NCBI GenBank assembly: GCA_014773175.1
Contig: VXCM01000770.1
Coordinates: 1-64,000 of the forward strand
Origin: Lucifuga dentata
Taxonomy: Eukaryota; Chordata; Actinopteri; Ophidiiformes; Bythitidae
DNA length: 64,000 nt
Reading direction: 5' to 3'
Each line of letters begins with the position of its first letter. Position 1 is the first letter of the stretch. Shown here piece after piece: positions 46,771 through 59,444 of this stretch. A model generated the notes under the pieces. That model saw only the letters and a program-made list of their open reading frames with translations. It searched no databases and was not told the DNA's origin. The position numbers were made by a program, and so were the translations under genes.

Positions 46771-47200
46771 CATTTCACTCTGTTTCATTACATACATATG
46801 GAACAAGTATGGTCATCCTAATGATTTAAATGCAGATATGAAAGCTATCAACAATCTGGCCAAGAGGTCAGTGTGGAACTAAGTTACTTTAGCTTTTTCA
46901 GTTTGCCTTTAAATTGCACTTAGATAAAAAGTTTATATAATCAGTTATGATTTTAGAAATATGCATTAGTAGAAATGATGGCAATGTCAGCCCTGAATGT
47001 AATGTGAAGATGTATGTTTACACTGGGTGCACATATGACAGAAGATTAGTTCATTAGTGTAAAATCAGTAAATCCTTTGGTCACAGACCTTAGTAGCTGA
47101 AGGATGTGAATGCAATAAAAGAAATAAAATTCATAAATAAAAGATACAACTATTTTAGTTTTGAATTTTATCTCATTGAAGGAGATTTAAAGAGTGCACT

Positions 47201-47440
47201 GTATATCTGCCTCTCTCATGTGAGCGTAATCTAGTCACAGTGTGAATTTTTTTTTTTTTTTTTNGGGGGGGGGGGGCAAACATAGTGATCTGCCTCCAGT
47301 TATGACTAAAATATGAACAGTTTGCTTATAATTGCTGGAAAATGTCAATGTCACCACAATTAATTACCAATGAGTTCTACTCCAAAGGTAATACAAATAA
47401 AAACAGACTTAATGAGTGCATATTTAAAGCAATTCAAGCA
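47201..47440. repeat. Local tandem duplication, copy 2
   Basis: Same orientation, about 660 bp from copy 1, interrupted by a T-run/N/G-run (47247-47276). The TTTTGAATTTTATCTCATTG phrase follows immediately at 47455. The corresponding phrase for copy 1 lies further away at 47160, so about 380 bp was lost from one copy or gained in the other. Confidence 0.85.
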
Positions 47441-48199
47441 TATGAATATTTTATTTTTGAATTTTATCTCATTGAAAGGGGACTTATTTTTGGTTCTAGA
47501 AATTTAATTACTAGGCAAAACTAATTCACACAAACAAAAACAAAAAAAAAAAAAAAAAAANAAAAAAAAAAAAAAAAAGAAAATTTCTTTTGTTAACATT
47601 TGCCTGAAGCATCAAAATGATGATACTAAATTAATTATTGAGATAAATTGCCAAATGAAAGCCCGCTTGAGTCTTGCTGAGCAGTCATTATGATTCTTGA
47701 TAAAAATAAAACAAGTCAGTGGTGAGTTGATTAGTGGTTCCATGGCTTAGAAGCAAGAAATTTATATGCTTGTGTTTGCACTGAGACTTTGCTGGTCCAG
47801 CCGTATGGGACCAGGATCCCCTCTGAGAGTCTAATAAAACAGCTACTTTCTGTGAGAGACACATACACACATCAGGTCAAGATAAACTGTATCAGACCTG
47901 CACAGTGGGAGAGACACACACACAAACACACACACACACACTATAGTGTTATCTGTCAGAGGTGTAGAGATTATTTTCACTGTTTATGTGCTGAGCAATT
48001 TAGTAATTTTATTTAATTATTGATTCCACATTTGCTTGTCTTTTGTATTTGATCCATCCTACCTACCAGGAGCAGTGGGCAGTCATAGTGCAGCAGGGAC
48101 CAATCCCAGACAGACAGCGTAGAGCCTTGTTCAAGGGCAATGACAGGCACATTAACCTAATACACACTGTATGATGGTACAGAAATCAGAGTACATGGA

Positions 48200-48400
48200 A
48201 TAAAAACTGCACAAAAACTGCTGAGAATATGTAAACTCCACAGAGAAAGGATGATGCCCAGCAATGTGCTGTGAGACACTGCTGCAAAATGACTGCTGCA
48301 GTGAACATTGCAAAATTTGAGTATCTGCAGCCTAAATACACTGGTGACACTGGGATTATATGGCAAGCATTGCAAACCACTGAGCAACCAGGATGATCAT
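48200..48400 (-). mobile_element. SINE/L2-type module fragment
   Basis: On the minus strand GCAGTGTCTCACAGCACA and TTTCTCTGTGGAGTTTACAT match the CACTGTCGCCTCACAGCA and TTTCTGTGTGGAGTTTGCAT phrases of the same fish module as 12350-12575. It lies directly downstream (minus strand) of the tRNA-Lys-like sequence. Confidence 0.5.
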
Positions 48401-48408
48401 AAACATAA

Positions 48409-48487
48409 CACCCAATGTGGGACTTCAACCCATGACTATGAGATTAAGAGTCTCAAGGTTGTGGTTCAACTGAACTAGCTAGGCTGC
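48409..48487 (-). pseudogene. tRNA-Lys(CTT)-derived sequence (pseudogene or SINE head)
   Basis: The minus strand reads CTAGCTAGTTCAGTTGAAC (A-box/D-arm region), then GAGACTCTTAATCTC, the complete anticodon stem-loop with CTT, then CATGGGTTGAAGTCCCA (T-arm, B-box region) and CATTGGG. This follows tRNA-Lys(CTT) along its whole length. The D arm has insertions and the acceptor stem no longer pairs (GCAGCC against ATTGGGT), so it is not a functional tRNA. SINE/L2-type sequence downstream suggests a tRNA-headed SINE. Confidence 0.8.
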
Positions 48488-49719
48488 TTATACTTATGTT
48501 TGAGTAACACAAATATATATGCACAGATGGACAACACAGAAATCCGTGTAATGGTCCCTGCATTGCTTATTAGCTTAAAACAAGTTTGGACACACTAGAT
48601 GCTGTAATTTGATGTTCTGAGCACAACTTGGTAGTCCATTTTCTTTATAGGTGTCCCTCTTAACCACACCATTGTCAATGACAAGCTATTGAACTGCCAT
48701 GCTTTATTTCACACCCACCTGTTTTGATTCACCAATATGTAAATGTGCCGAGCTCTGAGCCTCCATCAGCATCTGCTGAGTGCCAGGAAGGGAATACAGA
48801 TGCAAGCAGATAGGTGTTTCTGAAGGCGTCTCACGTCTGCTTACTGAGGAGCTGCACAACAACTTGGCCACAGCCACAGCAGCTCCGACACTTTCATTCT
48901 TCAATTGGATTGATTCTCACCAACCGCTGGCAATCTGACTCATCAATATTCAGAGTCATACTGCCCTAAAATAGCTCCAGCCTCAAGATTTTAACCCTTT
49001 GAGTGAAGTGCTCTCTTGTAGTCTGAGTTAGAAATCATATTTTAATGCTTGTTGTCACCATCGAAACCACTACCCTACATTTGGCTGATTGGTCCAACTT
49101 CCAGCTGTTGAACTCGGTTCAGTGGATGTTTTCCAGATTGATATCTTGTCAGGAAAACTGAGCTTGTGAGATTTGGACAGATTCTGCTCATCAGTGGATT
49201 ACATAATTGGTGTTTTTTTTTTCCTTTGCATCTGCATTCATCCATTTTTGATTATGATGCACCATTTGAAATCTCATTTGGACAAATTACTCAACAGACT
49301 ATTTTTTTCCATAAACTCCCAAATTCCTGACTTGCAAACATATTAGTTATGTCATGACTCCTACGCTGTTGAATCAAACTGCTGCACTCTACAATTAACA
49401 ATTACTGAGTTTGATAGTTGAATGCTCATGATATACAGAATTATGAAAGATAAATCACATGGTAATTAATACTTGAAAATGTCAGAAGATGAAGAAAATA
49501 CATCTCAAAGGCATTTATTATATTCCTTTAAAAAGACTGATGGGTAAATTTTGAAACATCAATACATAACATTGTTTATTAATGTAAATGTATTTGGAAA
49601 ACAGGGAAATAATTACAATTAAAAAGAGTCACTTTCTTCTTTTTTGATGTGTGTGTATGTGTGGGGGGGGTTACAGGATTTGGTATATTAATTGTTTGCG
49701 AATGAGAAAAAAAAAATCA

Positions 49720-49900
49720 CACATAGCTATCATCTAATCTTTTCAACAGTCTCTCATGCAAACTCATTGATTAGGTTGTAGAGGGAAAACAAGGCTCGTA
49801 ATTGAAAATGTTAATTAGCCAATATGAGCAATTACGGGATTTAAGCCTCCATTTGCCAAGCTTTGTGTGACTGTAAATAATCGACAGAGTGAGGTCTGTC
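49720..49900. promoter_or_regulatory. Candidate conserved regulatory patch C
   Basis: Non-repetitive, with clustered homeodomain cores: CATTGATTAGGTTG, CGTAATTGAAAATGTTAATT, TAGCCAATATGAGCAATTAC and GTAAATAATCGAC. No coding potential. Speculative. Confidence 0.25.
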
Positions 49901-50811
49901 ATTGTGTTTAGCTCTATTACAGGGAGAAGATAGGGCAAAAGACGCAGAGCATGTGGTTGGTATTTGTATTTCACAGCAGGGTGCTTCTATGCTTGAGGCT
50001 GTATATCTTTCCATCTACATAACAATGTCAGTCCATTATGCAAAATTATACAAATGCAGTGTTTCCCACAGGTTGAAAATTTACTTGTGGTGGTAGGCAG
50101 GCATGCTATGTATCTTACCCGGGCCAAGATCCATATCTGCAGCTGTATTTTTTTTTTTTAAAGGCTGGGTCTATCTTCCATCCCGTGATTTGGATTTTAT
50201 CATATGATCTACCTGGGAGGGTCTTCATCTATCTGGGCGGGCTGCCCAAGTAGAGCTTATGTATGGGAAACATTGAAATGGTTTTTCTCCTGTTTCATAG
50301 TCTTAATCAGAAGGAGAAGATATGAATACTTAGTTCATCTGTACAATAAAAATGTCATTTCAGAGTAAAAATGGTAGTTCACCACATCAAAGTCCTCAGT
50401 AAGATTAAGATGAATTGGTCTTTTGCCCCATTGATCAATTCACCCACAACACCTCCTCCTAACTAATGAGCTTCTGGACTAGATTCCTAAAATTCTGTCT
50501 AAACTCTCCTGCAAACAGTGTGATAATGCTGATCTTCATTCATTGCATGTCCCACCATGCAAGATGGGTATCTGTGTCATACTGTACAATATCAAGATTG
50601 AGATGCATCAGATTGTGCAATGTATGTATGCCTGGTGAGGCAAAAAAAAAAACAAAAAAAAAAAAACTATACAGTAACTTAACTTGTCACTGATCTAGTT
50701 TACAGATGTGGGTCATAACAGCAGTCAAATTGTGAGACTTTGATCCAAAGTTTCTGATACATTCAAAATTTTGTCACAGGCTGTCTTTGGTCAGAAAACC
50801 ATTCCGAGACC

Positions 50812-51405
50812 AAGACCATACCAGTGATCGTGCATGTTTGAGCCCAAAATATATACAATCTGTATACACGTTATGTTACTGAAAACCATTTCCCAAAATA
50901 TACTACTTTAGCGGCAAATTTCATTTTTTTTTTCCAATCTTCCAGACTGCCATTGATTTCAGTTTATTCCAGTAACCTATTAAAATAAACGTATAGAGAC
51001 TTGAAACATGCTTGAGATGCTTGATAATGCATCACAGGAAACAATTAAACAGTCTATTAGCTTTTTTTTTCTAAGTAACTTTATTTAACTGATCCAATAT
51101 GGAACAACATGTAAGACAATGTATATCTCCGCCAGGAAATAGACGGAGGAGAAGATGGCATTTACAGAGAAATTAAAATGACTGTGCCTTCTACAATTGT
51201 GCAAGTGTTTGAAGGTAAAACATTTATTTTTTTAGGTGGGTGTATCACCTGAACATTTGATTTTGAAAGATTAGGGGATCTGAAAAAAATAACAGGAAGG
51301 CTAAAATATAGTTTTTGTTTTGGAAATTGGTTGTCAGTAACGTAACATGTATGCATATTGTTTCTATTGGGCTCAAATGTGCATAATCGCTGGTATGGGC
51401 CTTTA
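50812..51405. mobile_element. Non-autonomous TIR DNA transposon (TTAA-type), best copy
   Basis: Long terminal inverted repeats: the left end has CCATACCAGTGATCGTGCAT and GTTTGAGCCCA; the inverted right end has CCATACCAGCGATTATGCAC and ATTTGAGCCCA. Pairing continues through the GTTA(T/C)GTTACTGA region, about 90 bp in all. The right end abuts CCTTTAAA. There is no transposase ORF. Relatives are at 1.8, 10.65, 30.66 and 58.94 kb. Confidence 0.8.
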
Positions 51406-51488
51406 AATAGAGTGTTTAGTTCCATTAGTTTGAGGCAGCTGGGTTTGTTTAGTCTTGACAACATTTACACATTCTCCAATTCTTCTCC

Positions 51489-51590
51489 AGAGCTGATATA
51501 GGTACTTGGATGAGTGACGAAACAGCTTCAAGACTAAAAAAGCCCAGTTAAATCAAACTATATCAAATGACCTGGATGACTGAGAACTTT
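51489..51590. repeat. GGATGAGTGGTGAAAC-type repeat, copy 3
   Basis: TTGGATGAGTGACGAAACAG, CTTCAAGACTAAA and CTGGATGACTGAGAAC; the most complete of the three copies. Confidence 0.55.
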
Positions 51591-54147
51591 CAAAGACAGG
51601 TCAATGGATGTCTCTCACACTGTGATCTAGGACCACCAATTTGCATTGATGACCCAAGGTTTCATCACAACTCTTTCACAATGGTGTTCTTTCATCTGCA
51701 ACAGCCCCTCCCCAAAAAAAAAATCACACAGCCTTTATCCTCATCCTTTAGGAGCCTTTATCCTCATTCAGACAATACAACCCACCATATCAAAATAGTC
51801 CAACAGTCTAAGCTTGTGGAAATGAATGAAGCAGCAAAGCATCTCTCTATGCACAGATTCAACAAGGTTGAAATGATTGCTTGCGTGAGCAATAGCACAG
51901 TATGTACAAACCACTACCAGTTAAAAGTCCTTCCCTTTTGAGAAAAAAAAAAAAAAAANAAAAAAAAAAAAAAAAATCTCATTTTCATTTTTCATCTACA
52001 ATACAACTGGTTTTAGAATAGAGTACATCTTTTCTGGGAGTTTTTGAGGCTTGCAACCAATAATCACTTAACCTGAGAGAAATATACTACTATCTTGTTG
52101 TGACTTAAAACAGCCACTGAAGGCAAAACCCTCCAGGTTTGCAAACCTCAGCATTCACTGAATCACACCTTTCCTCAGTTAGGATACTGTCTAGTTCCCT
52201 GTTTGAACGTGAATCTTCTCTGTTATTGCAACTCGTCCTGTAACACACTGCTTGACCCCTATAACTCATGCAGTTGTCTGCCTTGTCCTCAGTCTCCCCT
52301 GATTCTCCCATATCCTCCTCTCTTCCTTTCACTGGCTGCCTGTGGCTGCAGCGTGACCATCACAGAGTTTGATCTGTGGTGCATGGTGCAAAGAGTAATG
52401 GAACAGGCGTATAGGAATGATTCACAGACATTTCGAGACCCAATGCAACTTCTGTTCAGTCAAAAAACAGGGATTAAGAAGCATATATTATCATCATCAT
52501 CATCCTTCCTGGCTAATCAGATTGGATGCCACAATTAGCTTCCAACAAGATGTAAACTGATGTTGCTGAGCATTAGGTGTGCATTCCCTACCTGTGGATA
52601 AACTACATCCTAAATTAACTTAACATAAATGGGGATGACAGGTTTGACTCATACATTGCTCATTGCCTGATGTGTCACATAAAATGTCTCAGGGACAGAT
52701 TTTCAGGAGGGGGTGTCTGTCAGTTTGCCACAAGAGAAATGCCTGTCACTCAATGCTACATAGTAAAATACTGACAGCATGATTTGGGATGACAATCTTT
52801 CACACCACAGCTACATATGTATAACGTGTTGTAATTTTTAATTTCTGCTTTAGGGATTTATATCAAAGTCAAATTGGCCAAATAAAGTAATAAATAAAGT
52901 CTCTTCAAATGTTTTGCAATCTTTGACACTAAAGTAAATAGAACTGTTGGTAGACATCCACCACCCACTTCACTAAACTCAAAGTTATTGGGAAACTTGA
53001 CCAGAATCACATTTTTTTTTTCCAAATGTGTACATAGGCATGCACATTCTGCAGTATGCAAATTATCCAAAGTTGTAATAAAATATCAGTAACTGTTTAT
53101 CTGATAGAAGTCCAAACTAGACTATAGAAGGGGTTTCTATTCCAAATTTACATAAGGTGAACACTTTCAAGTTTTTGATTAGGGATTGTAAAACAATTAT
53201 AAATTAATTTTTGTAGCAAGAGATAATTTACAGTGCTTAAATAAAAAAAAAATACTGCAGTGTAGTGCAAAATTTTAAACTTAAAAGATAATGCAAACAA
53301 TGTAAGATAATGCATTCAATGCACAAAGAAGACAAACTGGCTTTTTTTCTAGTTTGCCATCCGCTTAAGCATCAATCACATAAAACTGTTTTTTACTGAG
53401 TACAACTGTACCAGTGTCAAGAGAGAAACTTCTATACTGCACAATACTTATCTGGATGAATGTAAAGTGGGCATAGAATAAATTATCACTGCTATAGGTA
53501 TGTAATTTTTCCAGGCAGGTATGCACATTATTCTCAGAACAGAGAAAGTCATTTTCCCTATGGCCTGGTTTCCATGGAGCCACAAGTTGAACTACCAAGT
53601 CCTTCTTCAGATTGTCACTCAATGCATGATTGGAATGACTAACATGCAATTTTCCTGAAAATAGTGAAAATAGTGAATTTTGAGGTCCAGAGCATGATTC
53701 CAACTGCTTGATGTTGATGATCAGCTACCATAGTTCACATGTATTGTGGATTGTTTATGATGTAGGTAGTGTATGGTGGTGTATGATTTTCCATCAACTG
53801 TTAAGACTTCCAGATTCCCTACAGGTTTATATGAGATAGAGGATGTCACATACAATATAATATCTTTTTAAAGTAGATATGTAGCTACTGCTTTGTTGTT
53901 GCTGTTATTGAGTTTCATTATTAAATTCCATAAGGGCTCCCACACTCTAAAACTATGATGTGACATCGCTGCTGATCACCAGTTCAGCATTCAGAGGATG
54001 AGAGGAGAGGACAGCAAATATTAATGTGTGCGTAGATGTATGTCTGGAGCCTCCCCCCATTTATTCATTAGACTGATTTATTATACGGTTCTAATAATTC
54101 TTCATTGTATTTATCCACATACACCAACCCCTTTTGTTTTTATTTAG

Positions 54148-54262
54148 TAGTTTAAGTTTAGATGCCATGGCCAATGATGACACAAAGGTAATCAGAGAGA
54201 TTATCTACAATGCTCAGCTAGGTCGCAAGAAGGTGTGTTGTGTGCCAGGAAATTTGTGCACG
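54148..54262 (+). other. Exon-like segment of unknown nature
   Basis: A pyrimidine-rich tract (CCCCTTTTGTTTTTATTTAG) is followed by 115 nt ending at CACG/GTGAGT, a near-consensus donor. Inside is an ATG in strong context (GCCATGG, ATG at 54167) that opens a frame reading MANDDTKVIREIIYN through the donor. I recognise no protein family. It lies on the strand opposite cdh13, and chance occurrence is quite possible. Confidence 0.2.
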
Positions 54263-56164
54263 GTGAGTGAGGGAGTGGCTTGCGTTCTCCTTCTCTGTCA
54301 GGGTTCTGCTCTTATCTTTTTGGTCCAGAGGCCACCTGACTTATCAGGCACACATTCATCCACATAGGTCACTGGCAGAAGCCAGACCTGCTCCCTGATA
54401 ACTGGGCTAGGGCTTACATACAACCCTCCGCTCCAAGGTTCATACACAGAAGAAATGTCAAATATTGACTGCCTTCCTCTGAACAAACTTCAGAGGAGCT
54501 CTCTGTGGTGACTCACAGGGCAGTCACTGTGTAGTTCCACAAGCTTGCCAAACTATCAGAAAATGTATGTCTAGCTTTCCCAGACACAAGAGAGTCTCTT
54601 TCTCCCTGTTCCACTTTCTCTCTGCCTCTATACTGGCACTTTAAATACAGTAGAAGACAATATAAGAGCCTTTCTGGGCTCATGGTGAATATTGTGAATG
54701 TAAATAATACTATGCTCACTGGACTCCTGTAACACAATGGATAGGGTTTATGCCTTGCACAATGGCAATGTTAACTCCTACCTATACCTGGAGTGCTAAC
54801 AGTCTCTATATATGTTCAGAAACTCAACTTATGCCCCATAAGTCACCAATTACAGGTGAAATAAAGAAATAAAGGCTGAAATAAAGGCCTTCCTTTCTGT
54901 GCTCAATACACATGGAACAAACTACAAATCACCTTAATTTGAAATTTGTTGTGTCACTGACCCAGTTCAACTGTCTGATTTTAGATCATCTTAAAATTGA
55001 TTGTAACTACTTTAAACATCTGAATTTTATAGTTGTATTTGCTCTGTCTATGGAGGATCAGTCTAATCAATCTGTGTTAGGACTTCAAAAAACTATCTTT
55101 GATGTGAACTTTATTTATAGCACACACTGCATCTAATTTGATTTTGTTAATGTTGTTTATTTAACTGTATGATTTCCTTTTGGTAATCACATTATTGTGA
55201 ATGAAGGTTATTTCTCAGTGGTCCTTTGTGGTCCTTTAAAGTTTGATGATGAAATCACAATTTATATTCAAAAATACATGAATGCAAAAACAGGATGGAA
55301 TACAGTAACAGGGCGGCTGTATGTCAAATAAGCACCAAATGGAAAGGTGAAAATTCTCAAACAACAGGTACAAACTGTTTTACTTGATATAAATGTGCAA
55401 CATAGCACTAACCCAAAGCAAATTACAGCAGGGGCATTTGAGGCATTTCCCCACAACACAGAGATACTCAAAATAAAAACTACACCAGCATAACCACAGT
55501 ACTGACAGTCAGTATTGATCTCTTCATGATCTGTTTATGTTGTACATTTTTTCTTGTCTTTCCTAGACATCTGCAGCTTCCTGTGGGATTCTTCTGCTTA
55601 CAGTGCATGCAAACATCTAAGACAGAAATATAAATCTATGTCTTCTTTATGTCCATGCCTGAGAGACTTATGCAACTGAAATCAGAGAGAAAGTGAATTG
55701 TAGGAAGATTTTGCTGGTTTGAGTGCATTCAGCTCAACTCTGACTCAGGCTGCAAATAGATTAAACTAGATTAAAAAAAATGTGGCAAGATAGATCATTT
55801 AACTCCTCATTTGGCAGTCTGTGAGCAGTGGGTTTAACTAAATAAAAGCCCAATTTAAAGAATCCTACTGCTGAACTTCACAAGGAGAATTAATCAATGA
55901 CCTCCACACATCACAGTTATGGCCACTTTAGGACGGGAACACTGGCATACGTTGGTCGCCACTTCTCCTGCGTTTGTTTGCTTTTATTTCATTTCGTTTT
56001 GTTTTTCCTGTGCAATTTTTGCTGTATTCCAATTTGGGAATGGTAATTATTTTATGAAATTTTTGTGAACTCTTTGCTCTGTGAGTTCTTTGCTGGAAGG
56101 ACTGTTTTTCTTTTTCCTATGAGCTGCTGGTGGCACTGACTGGAACTGGCTTGATGCTATTGCA

Positions 56165-56660
56165 TTAAAGGTGCAGTCGGCAACTTTAAAAAAAGAAAAA
56201 ACACTTATTTTTATTGAATTTTCGTAAACTTTCATTAAATTCTGGTAGTGGTATCAGAATTTAATTCTGGTACCACTATTAATTTAATTTCTGGTATCAT
56301 TTAGTAAGTGGTCTGTGAAAAAATCAGACCTCTGTGGCTCCTCCTACTGGAGTAAATCTGATCTGAAGAAAACATTCGGCCCCAAAGTTTTCCACTAATC
56401 ACCAGAGTGATGTCAATCACATCTCATTTGCATTTATGGCGCCCTGTTCAGCTGTGCACGGACATGACTAGTAAACAAATGATTCATGTAATGGCAGAAC
56501 CTACTAAGAAATGACCAGTTCCCCTTCATCTACATCAACTTTCTCTGCAAGAAAAGGAAAACAACAAAAGATGAAAGAGGAACAGTTAGCTACAACAAAA
56601 CACTTAGATAGAGCCAGGGAAAGAAGTCATATTAATATTGGAGCTGCTATCCACTAATTG
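56165..56660. mobile_element. Possible DNA-transposon-derived repeat
   Basis: Starts at TTAAAGGTGCAGTCGGCAAC, a terminus-like phrase found repeatedly in fish genomes next to TTAA. Contains internal repetition of AATTCTGGTA(G/C) at 56238-56270. The right limit is unclear, as the opposite terminus was not identified. Confidence 0.35.
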
Positions 56661-56954
56661 TGAGATGTAAAAATATTGGAAGGCTGGAAAAGTGATGCTG
56701 AGCTGGCAACATTTCTGCTGCTGGTCAATGACAGTTGTTTTAAAATGTGCTATATAAATAAATATGACTTGACACTTTGTGTTAATGCCAAATTCCCATT
56801 CTCATTTTCTTGTTGTCAAATTGTAAATCGCAAAATGAGGCAATGATGGCCTAAAAGAGAGATGGGCCCAAATACCACTGTGCCGGTTTTTAGCAGAACT
56901 AATGAACAAAGCTGAATTTCATCAACAAAGAGAAAGTGGAATTGGGGAAATGAA

Positions 56955-56986
<32 letters not shown>

Positions 56987-58929
56987 NAAAAAAAAAAAAA
57001 AAAAAAGGGAACTGGACACACAACAAACTTTTCCAGTCAATGCACTTTCTCATGGAGAGAGGATGAAATTAATTTTTGCCTCAAGGGCTATTGTAAAGGG
57101 AGGCTGACTGGTGAGTAAGCGCTGTTGACAAATACTCTTTATTCCCAGGTCAATGAGGATGGAGAAAATAGAGGATGAAGCAAAGGAGTGAGGGGAGAAA
57201 GTACAGCAGAAAAGGTAGAAAAAACCTTGTGACAAATCAGAGAGAGGAAATGAGTGAAAGGATAAAGAGAGAGAAAGAGCATCAAGAGGCAGATAAAACT
57301 GCTAACCTCTCTCTAAACCTAATAATCGCACAGCATCACCAGAACCTTCTTGACATTAATCACGCATTTGCTTCTGTTTAGGAGAGACTGTCCCTCTGAG
57401 CTGCGAGCTGTTGTCTCACCCAAATTATTCCACCGTCTGTCTCCTTCCACCTCATCTCTCTTTCTGTGTGTCACTCAACTTCATCTCTCCATTCTCAGGT
57501 CTCAACCTTGTGTCCTTTCCTTCCTCCTTTTCTCCACTGCCCTTTCAATACCTCCTTAGGACACAGAAAAAAACAGGGTTCTCAGTGCGACTAGATTACT
57601 TCTGCATTTTAAAAAGGTCTCTTAAGTTTTCTATGTGCATAACAAATGGAATGAGCCAATATTTGAACTCCCTTGAGCTTTGTTTATTAAAGACACATTA
57701 TGCATTCTAATATTTTTCTGCTATTTCCTCCAGACTGGGGGTGATGAGGGTAAAACATTTTGTGATGATTAGCAGTGGTAGACACAAGCACACATACGCT
57801 GAATTGGATTCATGGATCACTGAGCGATAAGAGTAATTAAAACGGTCTTTCTTTGTGTAACTGCTTTATGCTACATTAAACAACAACAACAACAAAAATA
57901 TTTCATTGGTTTGCTTTTTCAATGAAAGACAACCATCAGCAAAATACAATATCTGAGTCTCAGAGGCAAAGAAAAAGAATTTTGTTTAGGTATAATCCTG
58001 AGGGAGTGTAATATTTCATAGCAATTTCAGTAGCACATTTAGCTTGTTTGCTGAACGCTAAAGAGCTCAATCACAGAACAAGCCATGTTCAGGCTGTCAC
58101 TAAGACTGAAATGAAGACAGTTAGGCAGTGAATGTTAAAAAAAACAGACCTTAATAGAACAGAAGACAAACTCAGAGTCAGTAATTTGATGAGCTGGTAG
58201 CAATGCCAAGGTAATGTGAGACAATAATTAAAAAGGACATCTTGCACTCAATGACCAAGTACCTGGCAGAAAGGTCAAACAGATCTAAACAGGGTAAAGG
58301 CAAACTAATCTGTGGTCAAAATACAGGCAAAAGTCGTAAAAGACAGGTGGCAAAATAGACAAATGGCTAGAACACTCATGTAACAACATGGCAAGAATAA
58401 AGGGGAACTGGCCAGTATATATCAGAGCCAATCAGGAATTGGAAGAAGGTGAGTGTATCAGGTGAATGGGCAAAGGCAGGAAACTCAGGGGTGACACCTG
58501 GTGGACAGGTGAAGAATTGCAGTCTCATGACCATGACACTATGATGAAATCTTGCGGTGGGGATAATAATAACAAATCAATCAGCAGGACTTCCGCCTCA
58601 ATTTCCATGTGGATCATTGAGCGATCCACCCTCAATTTTTCCACAAAGTTATATTAAATTACTTACAAAATAATAAATTATGGGACAATAATAAATTATG
58701 AGGGAGACATTTAATTGGATAAATTGATTTCTTATTTAGTAAAATAACTAATGTCCTTATGCATCTTCATTATTTATAGTTTGCAACTTATTACTTGCTA
58801 TTATAATATGTTGTGATTTACTTTTTGTTTAATTTGTATTATTCACAGCAGAGACTAAAGTGATCTGACCTATTTGTTAACAGAACTTTTATGTTAGAGG
58901 TAGCCTGGGAAACTGCAGGGTGTAAAGTA

Positions 58930-59444
58930 AGAAAGAGCAGACATGACATAATGATGATTTTGCATGTTTACATATTTAAGCCCATGTTTAAGGCCAATAA
59001 ATATGACCTGCATACACGTTATGTTGCTGACAAACAATTTCCAAAAATAACTGGTTTTCCTGTTATTTTGCCTGATCCCCTAATTTGTCAAACTCAAACG
59101 TTTAATTTTTTAGTAAGAGCCGTGTACTCCTGGGACTATATATTGTCTTCTGTGCAGCTCTGTGTTGGATCTGTTAAATAGTCACTTTGACATAAAATTG
59201 AATAGATATAGCGTTGGCTGTGATGGATTACTGATCTCAAGCACGTCTTAAGTCTCTACAAATTAATTATACTGTAATAGTGTCTGGAATTAACTGAAAC
59301 CATTGGCTGTCTGGAAGGTATGAAAAAAATTCCAAAATGTACCACTTCAGTAATATATTTTGGGAAATTGTTTTTAGTAACCTAACGTATATGCAGGTAT
59401 ATTGAGCTCAAACATGCAAAATTGCTGGTATTGTCCTTTAAGTA
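58930..59444. mobile_element. Non-autonomous TIR DNA transposon (TTAA-type), older copy
   Basis: The right half has GTTGGCTGTGATGGATTACT, ACCATTGGCTGTCTGGAAGG, TATTGAGCTCAAACATGCAA and GCTGGTATTGTCCTTTAA. The left half has GATTTTGCATGTTTACATAT and CATACACGTTATGTTGCTGA. These are the inverted termini of the 50.8-kb element. Confidence 0.75.

Larger units (their letters stand above)
50690..51715 (+). repeat. Interspersed repeat split by nested insertion
   Basis: The outer parts (50690-50811 and 51590-51715) are collinear with the uninterrupted copy at 42460-42730: TCATAACAGCAGTCAAATTG and CACAGGCTGTCTTTGGTC on the left, GTGATCTAGGACCACC and TCTGCAACAGCCCC on the right. About 780 bp of other repeat sequence lies between. 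Confidence 0.6.

Noticed and set aside
51567..51941. 124-residue plus-strand ORF
   Set aside because: Spans two different interspersed repeats (the GGATGAGTGACGAAAC-type module and the split repeat) and ends at a poly-A/N run.
53365..53703. 112-residue minus-strand ORF
   Set aside because: No recognisable motif, no splice context or promoter, and a length expected by chance in 64 kb of low-GC DNA.
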